DNA of 64,000 bases, from NCBI RefSeq assembly GCF_000712595.1, contig NZ_JOTN01000005.1:62001-126000 (forward strand), in the 5' to 3' direction. The stretch is from Bacillus manliponensis. Lineage in GTDB: Bacteria > Bacillota > Bacilli > Bacillales > Bacillaceae_G. Below, one piece after another: positions 1 to 9,323 of this stretch. Under the pieces are notes generated by a model. It made no database searches, was not told the origin of the DNA, and saw nothing but the letters and a program-made list of their open reading frames with translations. A program made the translations under genes and the position numbers. Position 1 is the first letter of the stretch. Each line of letters begins with the position of its first letter.

Positions 1-569
1 ATATTGAACATGTTCAACTAGTTATTCTTGATATTATGATGCCTGTTATTGATGGATTTGAAGTGTGCAGAAGAATAAGAGTGAAGTATAATATCCCAAT
101 CATTTTACTAAGTGCAAAGTCAACTGATGTTGATAAAGTAATTGGATTAAGTACGGGTGCGGATGATTATATTGTAAAACCGTTTAGCACGATTGAATTA
201 GTAGCGCGAGTGAAGTCGCAGATTAGGAGATACATATATTTAAATGAGAGCAAAGAGGTGCCACTTCGTAATGTGATAAGAGTGCAGGGATTAGAAATAG
301 ATGAAGAATCTAGAATTGTTACGTTATATGGAAATGAAGTGAAGTTAACAAAAACAGAGTATGACATATTGTATATAATGGCCAAGAATTGTAATCGTGT
401 ATTTACACTCGAAGAAATTTTTGAGAGTGTATGGAAGGAAGAAGCATATGAAAGCAATAACACAGTAATGGTTCATTTAGCTCGTTTACGTAAGAAAATT
501 GAAAGTAATTCACATGGTGAAAAGATTATTCAAAATGTATGGGGAGTTGGATACAAAATTGAAGGGTAA
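1..569 (+). CDS. OmpR-family response regulator (VanR-like), 5' end outside window
   Basis: Cytoplasmic DNA-binding response regulator, partner of the histidine kinase that overlaps its 3' end. The reading frame is open from base 3, so the N-terminus lies upstream of the window; the first ATG (base 36) is internal to the receiver domain. The phospho-acceptor Asp sits in LVILDIMMP (codon at 30-32) and the conserved Lys in IVKPF. The C-terminal half is a winged helix (Trans_reg_C) ending NVWGVGYKIEG. It is a close paralogue of the regulator at 42471-43166, and both resemble VanR of enterococcal glycopeptide-resistance loci. The likely target is the M23-like gene downstream, whose promoter carries phased TCGTAA repeats. 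Specific ligand unknown. Confidence 0.9.
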   Translation, partial: IEHVQLVILDIMMPVIDGFEVCRRIRVKYNIPIILLSAKSTDVDKVIGLSTGADDYIVKPFSTIELVARVKSQIRRYIYLNESKEVPLRNVIRVQGLEIDEESRIVTLYGNEVKLTKTEYDILYIMAKNCNRVFTLEEIFESVWKEEAYESNNTVMVHLARLRKKIESNSHGEKIIQNVWGVGYKIEG

Positions 570-1611
570 ATTTTTGAGTGGGATTCGCTTAAAGTTTTTT
601 ATGAGCTTTATTGGAAGCATTGTATGTGCAACAGGCTGCATCATATTGTTTCAACATGTGTTTGTAAAGAAATTAGCTGACATCTCTCGGCTTGAAGAAG
701 AGTATTCTTTTATATACTTTTCTATTTTCTTAGCCCTGACAATTCTCTTTTTTTACGTTTTCTCAAAAGGCATGATTACAAGATTGGAAGAAATACATAG
801 AAGTGTAAAAGAAATAAGTAAAGGGCATTTAGACATACATATAAAAACTAGCAAGCAAGATGAGATTGGTGAATTCGCAAATGGCATTAACGAAATGGCA
901 AGTAATTTGAAAGTGTTACTAGAAAAGGAAAAAAGAGCGTATACGATTAAAAATGAGATGATAAGTAACATTTCACATGATTTAAGGACACCGGTGACAT
1001 CGTTAATCGGCTATGTGGAGCTAGCGGAGAAGCAAATAGAGGATAGTCAGCAATATGTGCCAATTTTAAAAAGAAAAAGTTATGAATTAAAAGCACAAAT
1101 CGATGAACTATTGGAGTATTGTCATATTCATTATAAAGAAGAAGCGATACAGAAAGAAGTATTTCATGTGAAAGAATTGATAGAACAAGTGATGATTGAT
1201 TTTGTACCAAAGTTAGAAGAGGCTAATATGAGTTTTCATATACAGTGCCCAAAGTATATGAAAGTAGAAGTTGATATAAAGTTATTCGTTAGGCTTTTAC
1301 AAAATATTATAAGTAACAGTATTTCATATGGACAGCTTGGAAAAAAAGTAGAGGTAGATGTAAGAGAAAAAGAAAAGAATGTAATAATACAGATTATCAA
1401 TTATGGGCCACCAATTGAAGAGAAAGATATTCCCTACATTTTTGAAAGGTTTTATCGTGCGGAAAAATCAAGAAATACCTATACAGGTGGAAAAGGGATG
1501 GGGCTTGCGATTGCAAAGAGTATTGTACATATTCATAACGGTAACTTAACGGTAAGTAGTAATGAGAAAAAAACAATCTTTACGATAAGTTTACCAAGAG
1601 GAAAATCGTAA
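559..1611 (+). CDS. Sensor histidine kinase, VanS-like
   Basis: Membrane-bound kinase of the VanRS-like pair. Two N-terminal membrane helices flank a very short extracytoplasmic loop, followed by a HAMP linker, HisKA with the phospho-accepting His in NISHDLRTP, the N-box LQNIISNSISYG, the F-box FERFYR and the G-box GGKGMGLAIAK. The frame overlaps the regulator's 3' end. I chose the TTG at 559, 12 bases after GGGGAG, because the paralogous kinase at 43156 has the same arrangement. A TTG at 547 or ATG at 535 is possible. The minimal sensory loop suggests sensing within the membrane, as in cell-envelope stress kinases. That ligand class is inference. Confidence 0.88.
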   Translation: MKGKFLSGIRLKFFMSFIGSIVCATGCIILFQHVFVKKLADISRLEEEYSFIYFSIFLALTILFFYVFSKGMITRLEEIHRSVKEISKGHLDIHIKTSKQDEIGEFANGINEMASNLKVLLEKEKRAYTIKNEMISNISHDLRTPVTSLIGYVELAEKQIEDSQQYVPILKRKSYELKAQIDELLEYCHIHYKEEAIQKEVFHVKELIEQVMIDFVPKLEEANMSFHIQCPKYMKVEVDIKLFVRLLQNIISNSISYGQLGKKVEVDVREKEKNVIIQIINYGPPIEEKDIPYIFERFYRAEKSRNTYTGGKGMGLAIAKSIVHIHNGNLTVSSNEKKTIFTISLPRGKS

Positions 1612-1660
1612 GAAAGTCGTAAGTATTTCTTTCTTTTATCGTAACTTCTATTTTGTAATC
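1606..1660 (+). promoter_or_regulatory. Phased direct repeats TCGTAA, likely response-regulator operator and promoter
   Basis: TCGTAAG starts at 1606 and 1617, and TCGTAAC starts at 1639, giving spacings of 11 and 22 bases. These are whole helical turns, the usual arrangement for OmpR/PhoB-family regulators. A possible -10 (TGTAAT) lies just downstream, before the ribosome binding site at 1668. The first copy overlaps the end of the kinase gene. The site is best read as the binding site of the VanR-like regulator encoded just upstream. Confidence 0.5.
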
Positions 1661-1682
1661 TAGTTACAGGAGGAGGGATACG

Positions 1683-2585
1683 ATGTTTCAAAGAATAATA
1701 CTAACATTGTTAATTGTATTTATCATATTTAGCTGGGGAACGGTTTTTATCATCAGCGGTGTTCCTGCTGTGGTAGCTTGGTGGAGTATTCAAGCGTGTA
1801 GTATAGTTGGGATTGTTATATTAATTATTTCGTTTATTTTGATCATAGCGAAGAAGATTAAACAAATAAAGGTACATAGAAATACAACTCTTATTTTTAT
1901 TACTTCCATTTTCGTTGCCTGGCCATTCTCTTGGTTTGTTGGTATATCACAAATGGCCTATCCAGTAGATGTTCATTCGGTTACCCCCGTAGCAACTATT
2001 CGTTTACCGATGAATGAACCTGTAGTTGTTGGCTGGGGCGGAGATGAAATTGAAACCAATTACCATACGATTGCACCCAATCAACGTTGGGCATATGACT
2101 TCGTGTTACCGTCAAAAGGAGCGAAAAGGGGGAAGCTAGAGGATTATGACATATATGGAATGGAAATAGTCGCACCAGCTTCAGGGAAAATTATTGCAGT
2201 GCATAATAGTGAAAAAGATGTAACGCCAGGGAAAGGGAATAATGATTCAATGTTTGGGAATTATGTGTATTTACAATTAGAAGAAACAGGAACGTATATT
2301 GTAATGAGCCATTTAAAGAAAGGATCCGTAAAGGTAAAAAAAGGACAATATGTAACAGAAGGGGAAGTACTTGCTGAAGTTGGCAACTCTGGCAACTCGA
2401 GTGAACCACATTTGCATATTCATCATCAGCGTCAAAATCCAGAAGAGACAAATATGTTTTTAACAGAAGGGTTACCATTATATTTTCGTGATATTGATGG
2501 GCCGACTATGCCAACAGGTGGGGTTCATGTGAAAAATGGAAGAGATGTTCCGGTTGGTGATAGGGTTGCACCAACTGGTATGTGA
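1683..2585 (+). CDS. Membrane protein with M23 (LytM-like) peptidase domain
   Basis: A 300-residue protein with three N-terminal membrane helices (about residues 5-90) and an extracytoplasmic M23/lysostaphin-type domain (about 130-270). The GNSSEPHLHIHHQ segment supplies the usual HxH zinc ligands. The first motif reads QRWAYDF, so the His of the classical HxxxD motif is replaced by Arg. Either this branch binds metal differently or it is non-catalytic. The start is supported by AGGAGGAGGG seven bases upstream. It follows the VanRS-like pair and has its own phased-repeat promoter, so a role in peptidoglycan remodelling or cell-wall antibiotic response is plausible. A perfect terminator follows. 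Confidence 0.8.
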   Translation: MFQRIILTLLIVFIIFSWGTVFIISGVPAVVAWWSIQACSIVGIVILIISFILIIAKKIKQIKVHRNTTLIFITSIFVAWPFSWFVGISQMAYPVDVHSVTPVATIRLPMNEPVVVGWGGDEIETNYHTIAPNQRWAYDFVLPSKGAKRGKLEDYDIYGMEIVAPASGKIIAVHNSEKDVTPGKGNNDSMFGNYVYLQLEETGTYIVMSHLKKGSVKVKKGQYVTEGEVLAEVGNSGNSSEPHLHIHHQRQNPEETNMFLTEGLPLYFRDIDGPTMPTGGVHVKNGRDVPVGDRVAPTGM

Positions 2586-2590
2586 AACAA

Positions 2591-2627
2591 GTTACAGCCA
2601 TGTGAAAATGGCTGTAACTTTTCTTTT
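2591..2627. terminator. Bidirectional rho-independent terminator
   Basis: Ten-base perfect stem (GTTACAGCCA / TGGCTGTAAC) with an eight-base loop and a T-rich tract. It separates the convergent M23-like gene and the oxidoreductase gene. Confidence 0.9.
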
Positions 2628-3642
2628 ATTCAAAACTCTCTAATACAATTTTTCCAATTGTTTTACCAGACTCAATCATTTGATGAGCTTTCTTTAAGTT
2701 TTCAGCGTTGATTGGAGACATTGTTGTTGTGAGCGTCGTTTTTAATTTTCCTTCATCAATGAATTTAGCTACTTCAGAAAGTAATTGATGCTGCGTTTCC
2801 ATATCTTTTGTTTCGTACATTGCTTTTGTGAACATCATTTCCCATACGAACGTGGCGCTTTTGTTTTTTAAAACATCTAAATCGAGGTTGGTTTCGTTAG
2901 ATACGATAGAACAAATTTTACCTTGTGGTTTAATCGTATCTGCCATGTTATTCCAGTGTTGATCTGTATTATTTAGGCAATATATATAGTCTACTTCGTT
3001 TATATTTAGTTCTCGTAATTGCTCAGCAAATGGTTTGTAATGATTGATGATGTAATCCGCACCTAGCTGTTTACACCAATCTATTGTCTCTTGGCGAGAT
3101 GCAGTTGCAATAACTGTTAATCCAGCAAGCTTGGCTAATTGAATACAAATCGATCCAACACCACCAGCTCCGCCGATGATTAAAATCGTTTTTCCTTCGT
3201 TATTACTATGCAAATCAATTGCTAATCGCTCAAATAAACCTTCCCATGCTGTAATAGCTGTTAACGGCAGGGCAGCTGCTTCTGCATCGCTCAGTGTTTC
3301 AGGTTTTTTAGCTACAATTCGCTCATCAACGATATGATACTCACTGTTTGCACCTTGCTTTGTAATGCTTCCTGCATAGTATACGTAATCACCCCGCTTA
3401 AATAATGTACAGTCTTCTCCAGTATCCTCAACCACACCGACAGCATCCCATCCTAAAATCTTCGGTGTTTCTTCAATGATTTCTTTTGGTGCTCTTACCT
3501 TTGTATCAATTGGGTTCACTGAAATCGCATGAATTTTTACTAATAGTTCTCGTTTATTTGGTGAAGGTTTTGTAATCTCTAAATCTAATAAACTTTCTTC
3601 ATGGTTGATGGGTAAGTATTTATATAAACCAACCGCTTTCAT
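2626..3642 (-). CDS. Zinc-type alcohol dehydrogenase family protein (quinone-oxidoreductase-like MDR)
   Basis: Cytoplasmic medium-chain dehydrogenase/reductase of 338 residues, full length for the family. The N-terminal GroES-like domain begins MKAVGLYKYLP, and the nucleotide-binding Rossmann domain carries IIGGAGGVGSICIQLAK at about residue 155, typical of NADPH-dependent members. I see no structural zinc Cys cluster, which fits the zinc-free quinone-reductase (ZADH/AdhB-like) branch. It probably reduces quinones or reactive carbonyls with NADPH; the true substrate is unknown. The gene stands alone, convergent with the M23-like gene and sharing its terminator. A GGGGGA ribosome binding site precedes the start on the minus strand. 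Confidence 0.88.
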   Translation of the reverse strand: MKAVGLYKYLPINHEESLLDLEITKPSPNKRELLVKIHAISVNPIDTKVRAPKEIIEETPKILGWDAVGVVEDTGEDCTLFKRGDYVYYAGSITKQGANSEYHIVDERIVAKKPETLSDAEAAALPLTAITAWEGLFERLAIDLHSNNEGKTILIIGGAGGVGSICIQLAKLAGLTVIATASRQETIDWCKQLGADYIINHYKPFAEQLRELNINEVDYIYCLNNTDQHWNNMADTIKPQGKICSIVSNETNLDLDVLKNKSATFVWEMMFTKAMYETKDMETQHQLLSEVAKFIDEGKLKTTLTTTMSPINAENLKKAHQMIESGKTIGKIVLESFE

Positions 3643-3818
3643 GAAAACTCCCCCTTAGTAGTTTGTATACAATGAGCATAATATAAAAAGATTGACTTTT
3701 CAAATAAATTGATTGGAGATATGTTGGTACTTGGGAAAGGGTGATTTTTAAAAAGATTAAGAGGGTTTATAAATGTAAAATTAAACCAAATAAAATGTTA
3801 TACTATTCCTAGTAGTTT

Positions 3819-4428
3819 ATGATAGTTCTCGATAAGGAAGTGAATAAAGCTATGAGGTTTCTCGTACTATTTCTCGCAACAGCAAACGCATTCATTCTTC
3901 TTTATGCTCCTCAGCCGTTACTACCAATTTGGGAAGAAGAGTTTCAGTTATCAATCTCCGCAGTCAGTCACACCATTTCTATTACAATTATCACATTAGC
4001 AGTTACTTCATTTGTTTTAGCACCATTATTTGATCTGTATGATCGGAAGAAAGTCATTTTACTAGCAAGTATTGCCTTAATCATACCGAGTGTAATGATT
4101 TTTATATCAAATTCATTTAGTGAACTTTTATTTTGGCGTTTTGTATACGGCTTATTTATTCCATGTGTTACCGCTGTTATTATGGCGTATGCTTCTGAAG
4201 AATTTCCAGCAAAACATCGCGGTAGAATTATGGGTATTTACGTTAGTGCAAATGTTGGTGGTGGATTGCTAGGAAGGGTGATTTCCGGGAATGCTTATTG
4301 ATGCGGTTGTATTAGTCTATTTTGATAATGTATTCGTTAATTTACCTACGCATGCGGACAAATTTTTTGCTTCGTGGTTAATGTGGGCTTATGCGCTAAT
4401 TGTTTGTACTGGTTTTGTGAAAAAGTAA
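3819..4428 (+). pseudogene. Broken MFS transporter (frameshift plus apparent internal deletion)
   Basis: The first 150 codons encode the N-terminal half of a major facilitator transporter: membrane helices, the motif-A-like loop FDLYDRKKV and GGGLLGRVISG. The frame then breaks in GGGAATG, where one extra A would separate ISG from MLID. After the shift the frame reads MLIDAVVLVYFDNVF and stops at 4428, giving about 200 codons in total against roughly 400 for an intact member. So beyond the frameshift most of the C-terminal half is missing. The start may be ATG 3819 or 3852; the latter has AAGGAAG upstream. Unlikely to be functional. Confidence 0.75.
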
Positions 4429-4482
4429 GAAGAATAGGGTGACCTTTAACTAAAATAAGGAATATAAAGGTGGGCGAATACG

Positions 4483-5313
4483 ATGATTTATAAACTCAAT
4501 AAAAACGACTATTTCAAAATCAAGCCATTACTAGAAATATCTAAACGAACTGATGATATTGCACTAAATGCGATTATAAACGGGACAAATAGAGGTGCGG
4601 TTTACGTAGATAATGTGAAGAATCCTAAAACAGCATTAGTGGATGTAATTGGGATAAATTCTATGCTTATTGGTGATTCAAGCAATGAGCATTTTATTCC
4701 GCATTTACGTGACTTTGTGGAAGGGCAGTTAAAAATAGATACGTATGAATCGTGTAGAGGTACGTATTTTCTTACAGTTTTGAATGATGAAGATTGGGAG
4801 AAAGTATTAGAGAATACGTTTTCGCACCGTGAATACGACTGGGATTATGAGCTTTACTATCAATTACAGATGGATCAATTTCACGTTGTTAAGCAATCAT
4901 ATAAAGGGTTACCTGCTGGTTATACATTAGAAAAAGTAGATTGTAACGTGATACATGATGATCTGAATCACACTTTACATGATGTGTTATCTGAGGTCTG
5001 GTATTCAATAGATGATTTTATAGAGTACGGATTTGGCTACTGTGTAATGAAGGGGGAGGAAGTTGTAAGTGCTTGTTTCTCGTGCACTGTAAATGGGAGT
5101 GAGCATGAAATTAGTGTAGAAACATATGATGATGATGAAATGGGAAAAGGACTTGCGACAGCTGCATGTATAGCTTACTTAGAAGAGTGCCTACGTAATG
5201 GAATGACTCCTATTTGGTCAACACTTGAAACAAATGTAGAGTCAGTTCGTTTAGCCGAGAAATTAAGGTTTCAATTTACACATAAGCGGAAGACATTTGA
5301 GTTTGAGTTTTAG
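4483..5313 (+). CDS. GNAT family N-acetyltransferase
   Basis: A 276-residue cytoplasmic protein. The C-terminal half (about 150-276) has the GNAT fold: the segment GKGLATAACIAYLEECL corresponds to the acetyl-CoA pyrophosphate-binding Q/RxxGxA motif, and the following WSTLETNVESVRLAEKLRF matches the motif-B helix. The N-terminal half is less conserved, as in the GNAT_acetyltr_2/FR47-like proteins of Bacillus. The acceptor substrate cannot be deduced. AAAGGTGGG lies upstream of the ATG. Single gene; it ends at a shared perfect palindromic terminator. Confidence 0.82.
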   Translation: MIYKLNKNDYFKIKPLLEISKRTDDIALNAIINGTNRGAVYVDNVKNPKTALVDVIGINSMLIGDSSNEHFIPHLRDFVEGQLKIDTYESCRGTYFLTVLNDEDWEKVLENTFSHREYDWDYELYYQLQMDQFHVVKQSYKGLPAGYTLEKVDCNVIHDDLNHTLHDVLSEVWYSIDDFIEYGFGYCVMKGEEVVSACFSCTVNGSEHEISVETYDDDEMGKGLATAACIAYLEECLRNGMTPIWSTLETNVESVRLAEKLRFQFTHKRKTFEFEF

Positions 5314-5323
5314 AGAATAAGTT

Positions 5324-5357
5324 ATCCTCCAACAATTCAATTGAATTGTTGGAGGAT
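5324..5357. terminator. Bidirectional terminator, 34-bp perfect palindrome
   Basis: Seventeen-base arms beginning ATCCTCCAACAATTCAA join without a separate loop. The palindrome lies between the convergent acetyltransferase and histidine kinase genes. Confidence 0.85.
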
Positions 5358-5358
5358 G

Positions 5359-6726
5359 TTATTTGTTAAGAAAGATTGTAAACACTGTTCCGTGACCAAG
5401 TTTACTGCTTACAGAAATACTGCCTCCATGTAACTCTACAATTTCTTTTACAATAGCTAATCCAAGACCACTGCCACCTGTAGCGCGGGTTCTTGATTTA
5501 TCAACTCGATAAAACCGTTCGAAAATATGAGGGAGGTCTTGCTCTGGAATTCCTTCTCCTTCATCTTCTATCTCAATCTCAATATGAGTATTGTTATTTG
5601 TAACTTTCACGAAGATTTTTGAGTCGGTGCTAGAATGAGAGTAAGCATTGTTTAGTAGATTCAACACCACTTGTTCGAAGCGTTGCTCATCAAGTGAAAG
5701 TATAATAGGATTTGGACATGTGAACATAATTTGTATATTTTTATCAAGATAAGCAGGTTGTATTTTTGTTATTACTTTATGTAACAAGTCATACAAACTT
5801 GTTTCCTTTGTTTGAATAACAAAATTATGTTTTTCCATTTTAGCTAATTCAAATAAATCTTGAACGAGCCGTGTTACGTGATCGGCTTCTTCTTTAATAA
5901 TAGATAAATAATGTTCTTTTTCTTGCGCGGACATATTTGTTTTTAAAATAATATCGGCATAACCTCTAATGTAAGTTAAAGGGGTCCTTAGTTCATGAGC
6001 AACACTAGATAAAAACTCACTTCGTTCTTTTTTCATATAGTCTAAATCATTTGCAAGTGTTTGAATGGAGTGGGCAAGTTCTCCTACTTCATCGTTTCTA
6101 TTAATATTTAAAGATAAAGATAGGTCACCTTTACTCATTTTTTCAGTTGCCTTTTTCATTTTAATTAAAGGGTTTGTTAAGAAACGGGAAAGTAAGAACA
6201 TTGTAATAACAGTAAGGATAAATGTGATTATCCCAGCGACAATGAATTGATAGGTTAAGCGTTGAATCATTTGTTTAATAGATTCTGTACCTAAAAACAT
6301 GTACACATTGCCTTTTATATTACCATCAATCTTGATTGGACTTACTGTGCAAATATAATTTGATGTTTTCCAATGATCGTCTACGACGGAATCATTTTTG
6401 CGCCCTGTTTTCATTTGTGTATATAAGTGCTTTTTCATAGAGTTATCGATATCTTGTGATGATGCCAGGATTTCTCCTGTTTCAGATGTAACAACAACTT
6501 TTGTGTTTGCTTCAGATTCCATGAGAGCGACGTGAGATATCGTTTGCTCATCAAAATGTTTTTCCAATACGTCACGGTGGCTATTCCCTCTAGCAAGAAG
6601 GGAGGTAACCTCCTCTTGTACTCTCGTATTTACTAAGCTGTAATATAATAATAAAAATAAAATACTTTCAATAAGAAATGTACAAATAAAAAAGTAAAAT
6701 CCAAATTTTACAGTGATATTTTTCAT
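5359..6726 (-). CDS. Sensor histidine kinase
   Basis: A 455-residue membrane kinase. N-terminal helix (about 8-28), extracytoplasmic sensor segment of about 130 residues, second helix (about 160-182), then HAMP (KKATEKMSKGDLSL), HisKA with His in SVAHELRTPLTYIRGY, N-box LNLLNNAYSH, F-box FERFYR and G-box GGSGLGLAIVKEIVELHGG. It lies 18 bases downstream of its regulator gene on the same strand and is divergent from the multicopper oxidase. That context suggests sensing of copper or envelope redox stress, but this is inference; the sensor domain has no recognisable metal motif. Confidence 0.92.
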   Translation of the reverse strand: MKNITVKFGFYFFICTFLIESILFLLLYYSLVNTRVQEEVTSLLARGNSHRDVLEKHFDEQTISHVALMESEANTKVVVTSETGEILASSQDIDNSMKKHLYTQMKTGRKNDSVVDDHWKTSNYICTVSPIKIDGNIKGNVYMFLGTESIKQMIQRLTYQFIVAGIITFILTVITMFLLSRFLTNPLIKMKKATEKMSKGDLSLSLNINRNDEVGELAHSIQTLANDLDYMKKERSEFLSSVAHELRTPLTYIRGYADIILKTNMSAQEKEHYLSIIKEEADHVTRLVQDLFELAKMEKHNFVIQTKETSLYDLLHKVITKIQPAYLDKNIQIMFTCPNPIILSLDEQRFEQVVLNLLNNAYSHSSTDSKIFVKVTNNNTHIEIEIEDEGEGIPEQDLPHIFERFYRVDKSRTRATGGSGLGLAIVKEIVELHGGSISVSSKLGHGTVFTIFLNK

Positions 6727-6744
6727 GCTTATCCACTATCCTTA

Positions 6745-7428
6745 TTACTTCATATTCTCTTCACTTGCCCAGCGATATCCGATTCCATAAATGGTTTTTA
6801 AATGGTCGTCAATTGGGAAGGACGCTTTTCGTAGTTTATCACGTAAGTTACGAATATGAGAATCAACAGTTCGATCTTCCGTCTCTGTAGAGTGGCCCCA
6901 AATTCGTTCAATCAGTTGTTCACGACTAAAGACATAATCTAAATTATTTAAGAAGAGGCCGAGTAGTGAAAATTCAATTGGTGTTAATAATAATATATTT
7001 TCATATAAAGAAGCGATATGTTTTGTTTCGTTCCAAATTAATCCTTTAAAATCTACCGTATGATGTTGCTTTGTTCTGCGAAGCACAGCCTCTATACGAG
7101 CAAGTAATTCTTCTTCATAAAATGGTTTTGTAATATAATCGTCTGCACCTTTTTTTAACCCTTGTACAACATCTTCTGTATCATCGCGAGCTGTTAGCAT
7201 AATGATTGGAACATGATTAAATTCACGAATTCGCGCACAAGTCTCCCAGCCATCCATTTCAGGCATCATAATATCAAGTAAAATTAAGCGGAAAGTTGTT
7301 TGGTCTATAAGTGAAAGAGCTTCTTTTCCAGAAGTTGCTTTTGTACAGTGATAACCACGAGGAGTTAAATACAATGAAAGTAAATCTAACATACGTGGTT
7401 CATCATCTACTAATAATATACGGATCAT
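6745..7428 (-). CDS. OmpR-family response regulator
   Basis: A 227-residue regulator. Receiver domain with DDE acidic pair near residue 8, phospho-acceptor Asp in LILLDIMMPEMDGWE, conserved Thr in MLTARDD and Lys in ITKPF. A winged-helix DNA-binding domain (about 125-220) ends with IYGIGYRW. First gene of a two-gene operon with the kinase downstream. AAGGAGG lies just upstream of the ATG on the minus strand. The 150-base divergent intergenic region with the multicopper oxidase is the most likely place for its binding site. Confidence 0.92.
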   Translation of the reverse strand: MIRILLVDDEPRMLDLLSLYLTPRGYHCTKATSGKEALSLIDQTTFRLILLDIMMPEMDGWETCARIREFNHVPIIMLTARDDTEDVVQGLKKGADDYITKPFYEEELLARIEAVLRRTKQHHTVDFKGLIWNETKHIASLYENILLLTPIEFSLLGLFLNNLDYVFSREQLIERIWGHSTETEDRTVDSHIRNLRDKLRKASFPIDDHLKTIYGIGYRWASEENMK

Positions 7429-7579
7429 AAAAGCCTCCTTGATTGTACTATATATAAATATAATCTATTTTACTAAAAGATATTGAAGAAATTATGGAGA
7501 AAGTCGTTTTTTACGTCTCCAAAATTTCTCGATAATCATTATATATAATTGCCTCAAAGTAAATAAAGGGGGCATTTTT

Positions 7580-9163
7580 ATGAAAAAGCCTATATTAACT
7601 GCGATATCAGTAACTGCTATATCTCTCATTGCGGCATGCTCTGGAACAACAGATACAGTAAGTGAAAAAGAGAAAAGTAGTAAAAAAGTTAAGCAAACGG
7701 AAACGGCAGTAAAACCATTGAAAATGATAGAAGGACCAGAAGTTACGTTAGTGGCAAAAGAAGCAAAGCAACAGTTAGATAACGGTGTTGTTGTACCAGT
7801 ATGGACCTTTAATGGTTCAGCACCTGGACCAGAAATTCGTGTGAAGCAAGGTGAGAAGGTTAAAATTACATTAAAGAACGAACTACCTGCTCCGGCATCA
7901 ATTCATTGGCATGGATATCCGGTTCCAAACAATATGGATGGAGTACCGGGAGTAACGCAAGATGCAGTCGAACCAGGAAAGAGCTTTACGTATGAATTTG
8001 AAGCAAATGTACCAGGGACATATTGGTATCATTCTCATCAAGATTCTTCTAATCAATTAGATCGTGGTTTGTACGGTGCTCTTATTGTAGAAGGTAAAGA
8101 CGACAAATATGATAAAGACTACACGTTAATGTTAGATGAGTGGGTAACAGATAAAGAACAAATTGATGCACAAGTAAAAGGGATGTTAGAAGGCAAATCG
8201 TCTACTATGAATCATGGAGATATGAGTGGTATGGATCACTCTAACATGGACATGGGGGAAATGGATCACAATTCAGGTGGTATGCAAGGTCATGATATGA
8301 GTATGTATGATTTATTCACAATTAACGGTAAGAGTGGCGATTTAGTAGAAACATTGAAAGTGAAAAAAGGGGAGAAAGTAAGACTAAGGTTCGTTAATGC
8401 AGGTTACTTATCACATAACATTCATGTTCACGGTCATGATATAAAAGTCGTTGCAACAGACGGACAGCCAATTCATGATCCATCGGTGGTGAAAGACCAA
8501 GTAATTGCGATTGCACCAGGCGAGAGATACGATGTAGAGTTTACAGCAAACAACCCTGGTAAATGGTATGTAGAAGACCATGGCTGGGGGAAAGGACGAA
8601 AAGGAATGAAAGCGGTTATTGAATATGAAGAAAGTAAAAAAATGAAAGATAAGGCAAATGAACAAGAAAAGTTACCAGCACTGGATATGACGAAATATGG
8701 TGGCAAAAGAGTTGGCAGCCTTACTTTAGACGGACAGTATGATGTCACATATACGATGGACTTAAATACGGAAATGAATGACCACGAAATGGTCTATACC
8801 ATTAATGGAGAAATATATCCTAATATTAGCCCGATTCAAGTGAAGAAAGGTGATTTAGTAAAAGTAAAATTAGTGAACCTTTCTAAAATGGATGATCATC
8901 CTATGCATTTACACGGGCACTTCTTCCAAGTGTTAAGTAAAAATGGAAAACCGGTAGAAGGCTCTCCAATTGTGAAAGATACATTGAACTTAAAACCAGG
9001 TGAAGAATATGAAGTCGCTTTTGTAGCGGATAACCCAGGGGACTGGATGTTCCACTGTCATGATTTACATCATGCAGCTGCAGGAATGGTAACAGAATTA
9101 GAATATAAGGATTTCACATCTGGTTATGTTCCGAATCCAGAGGTTTCTAATATACCGGAGTGA
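7580..9163 (+). CDS. Multicopper oxidase lipoprotein with Met/His-rich insert
   Basis: A 527-residue laccase-type oxidase that couples substrate oxidation to O2 reduction, anchored outside the membrane as a lipoprotein (lipobox LIAAC, Cys about residue 20). Copper ligand motifs are HWHG, HSHQ, HPMHLHGH and HCHDLHHAAAGM, so both the T1 and the trinuclear T2/T3 sites appear complete. An insert at about 213-238 is very rich in Met and His (repeated MDH and GDMSGM motifs), as in CueO-type cuprous oxidases that handle Cu(I). GGGGG precedes the ATG. A role in copper tolerance controlled by the divergent two-component system is inferred. Confidence 0.92.
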   Translation: MKKPILTAISVTAISLIAACSGTTDTVSEKEKSSKKVKQTETAVKPLKMIEGPEVTLVAKEAKQQLDNGVVVPVWTFNGSAPGPEIRVKQGEKVKITLKNELPAPASIHWHGYPVPNNMDGVPGVTQDAVEPGKSFTYEFEANVPGTYWYHSHQDSSNQLDRGLYGALIVEGKDDKYDKDYTLMLDEWVTDKEQIDAQVKGMLEGKSSTMNHGDMSGMDHSNMDMGEMDHNSGGMQGHDMSMYDLFTINGKSGDLVETLKVKKGEKVRLRFVNAGYLSHNIHVHGHDIKVVATDGQPIHDPSVVKDQVIAIAPGERYDVEFTANNPGKWYVEDHGWGKGRKGMKAVIEYEESKKMKDKANEQEKLPALDMTKYGGKRVGSLTLDGQYDVTYTMDLNTEMNDHEMVYTINGEIYPNISPIQVKKGDLVKVKLVNLSKMDDHPMHLHGHFFQVLSKNGKPVEGSPIVKDTLNLKPGEEYEVAFVADNPGDWMFHCHDLHHAAAGMVTELEYKDFTSGYVPNPEVSNIPE

Positions 9164-9222
9164 TGAGAAGAAAGATATTATCTTTTAGATGAAGTAGTTT
9201 AGATAAGGTGTAAAAACAATAG

Positions 9223-9265
9223 AAATCGAGTATGAAGTCATAAAGATTTTATGCTCGATTTTTTT
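9223..9265 (+). terminator. Rho-independent terminator after the multicopper oxidase
   Basis: An eleven-base stem (AAATCGAGTAT / ATGCTCGATTT, one G-T pair) followed by a run of T. Confidence 0.85.
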
Positions 9266-9323
9266 GTATGCTACTTTTAGACATTAATTTCTATAGGTGC
9301 AGTTTTTTGATAATAAAAGGTAT

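Noticed and set aside
1-1611. True glycopeptide resistance (van) operon
   Set aside because: Only the regulator/kinase pair resembles VanRS; there are no VanH, VanX or D-Ala-D-Lac ligase genes nearby.
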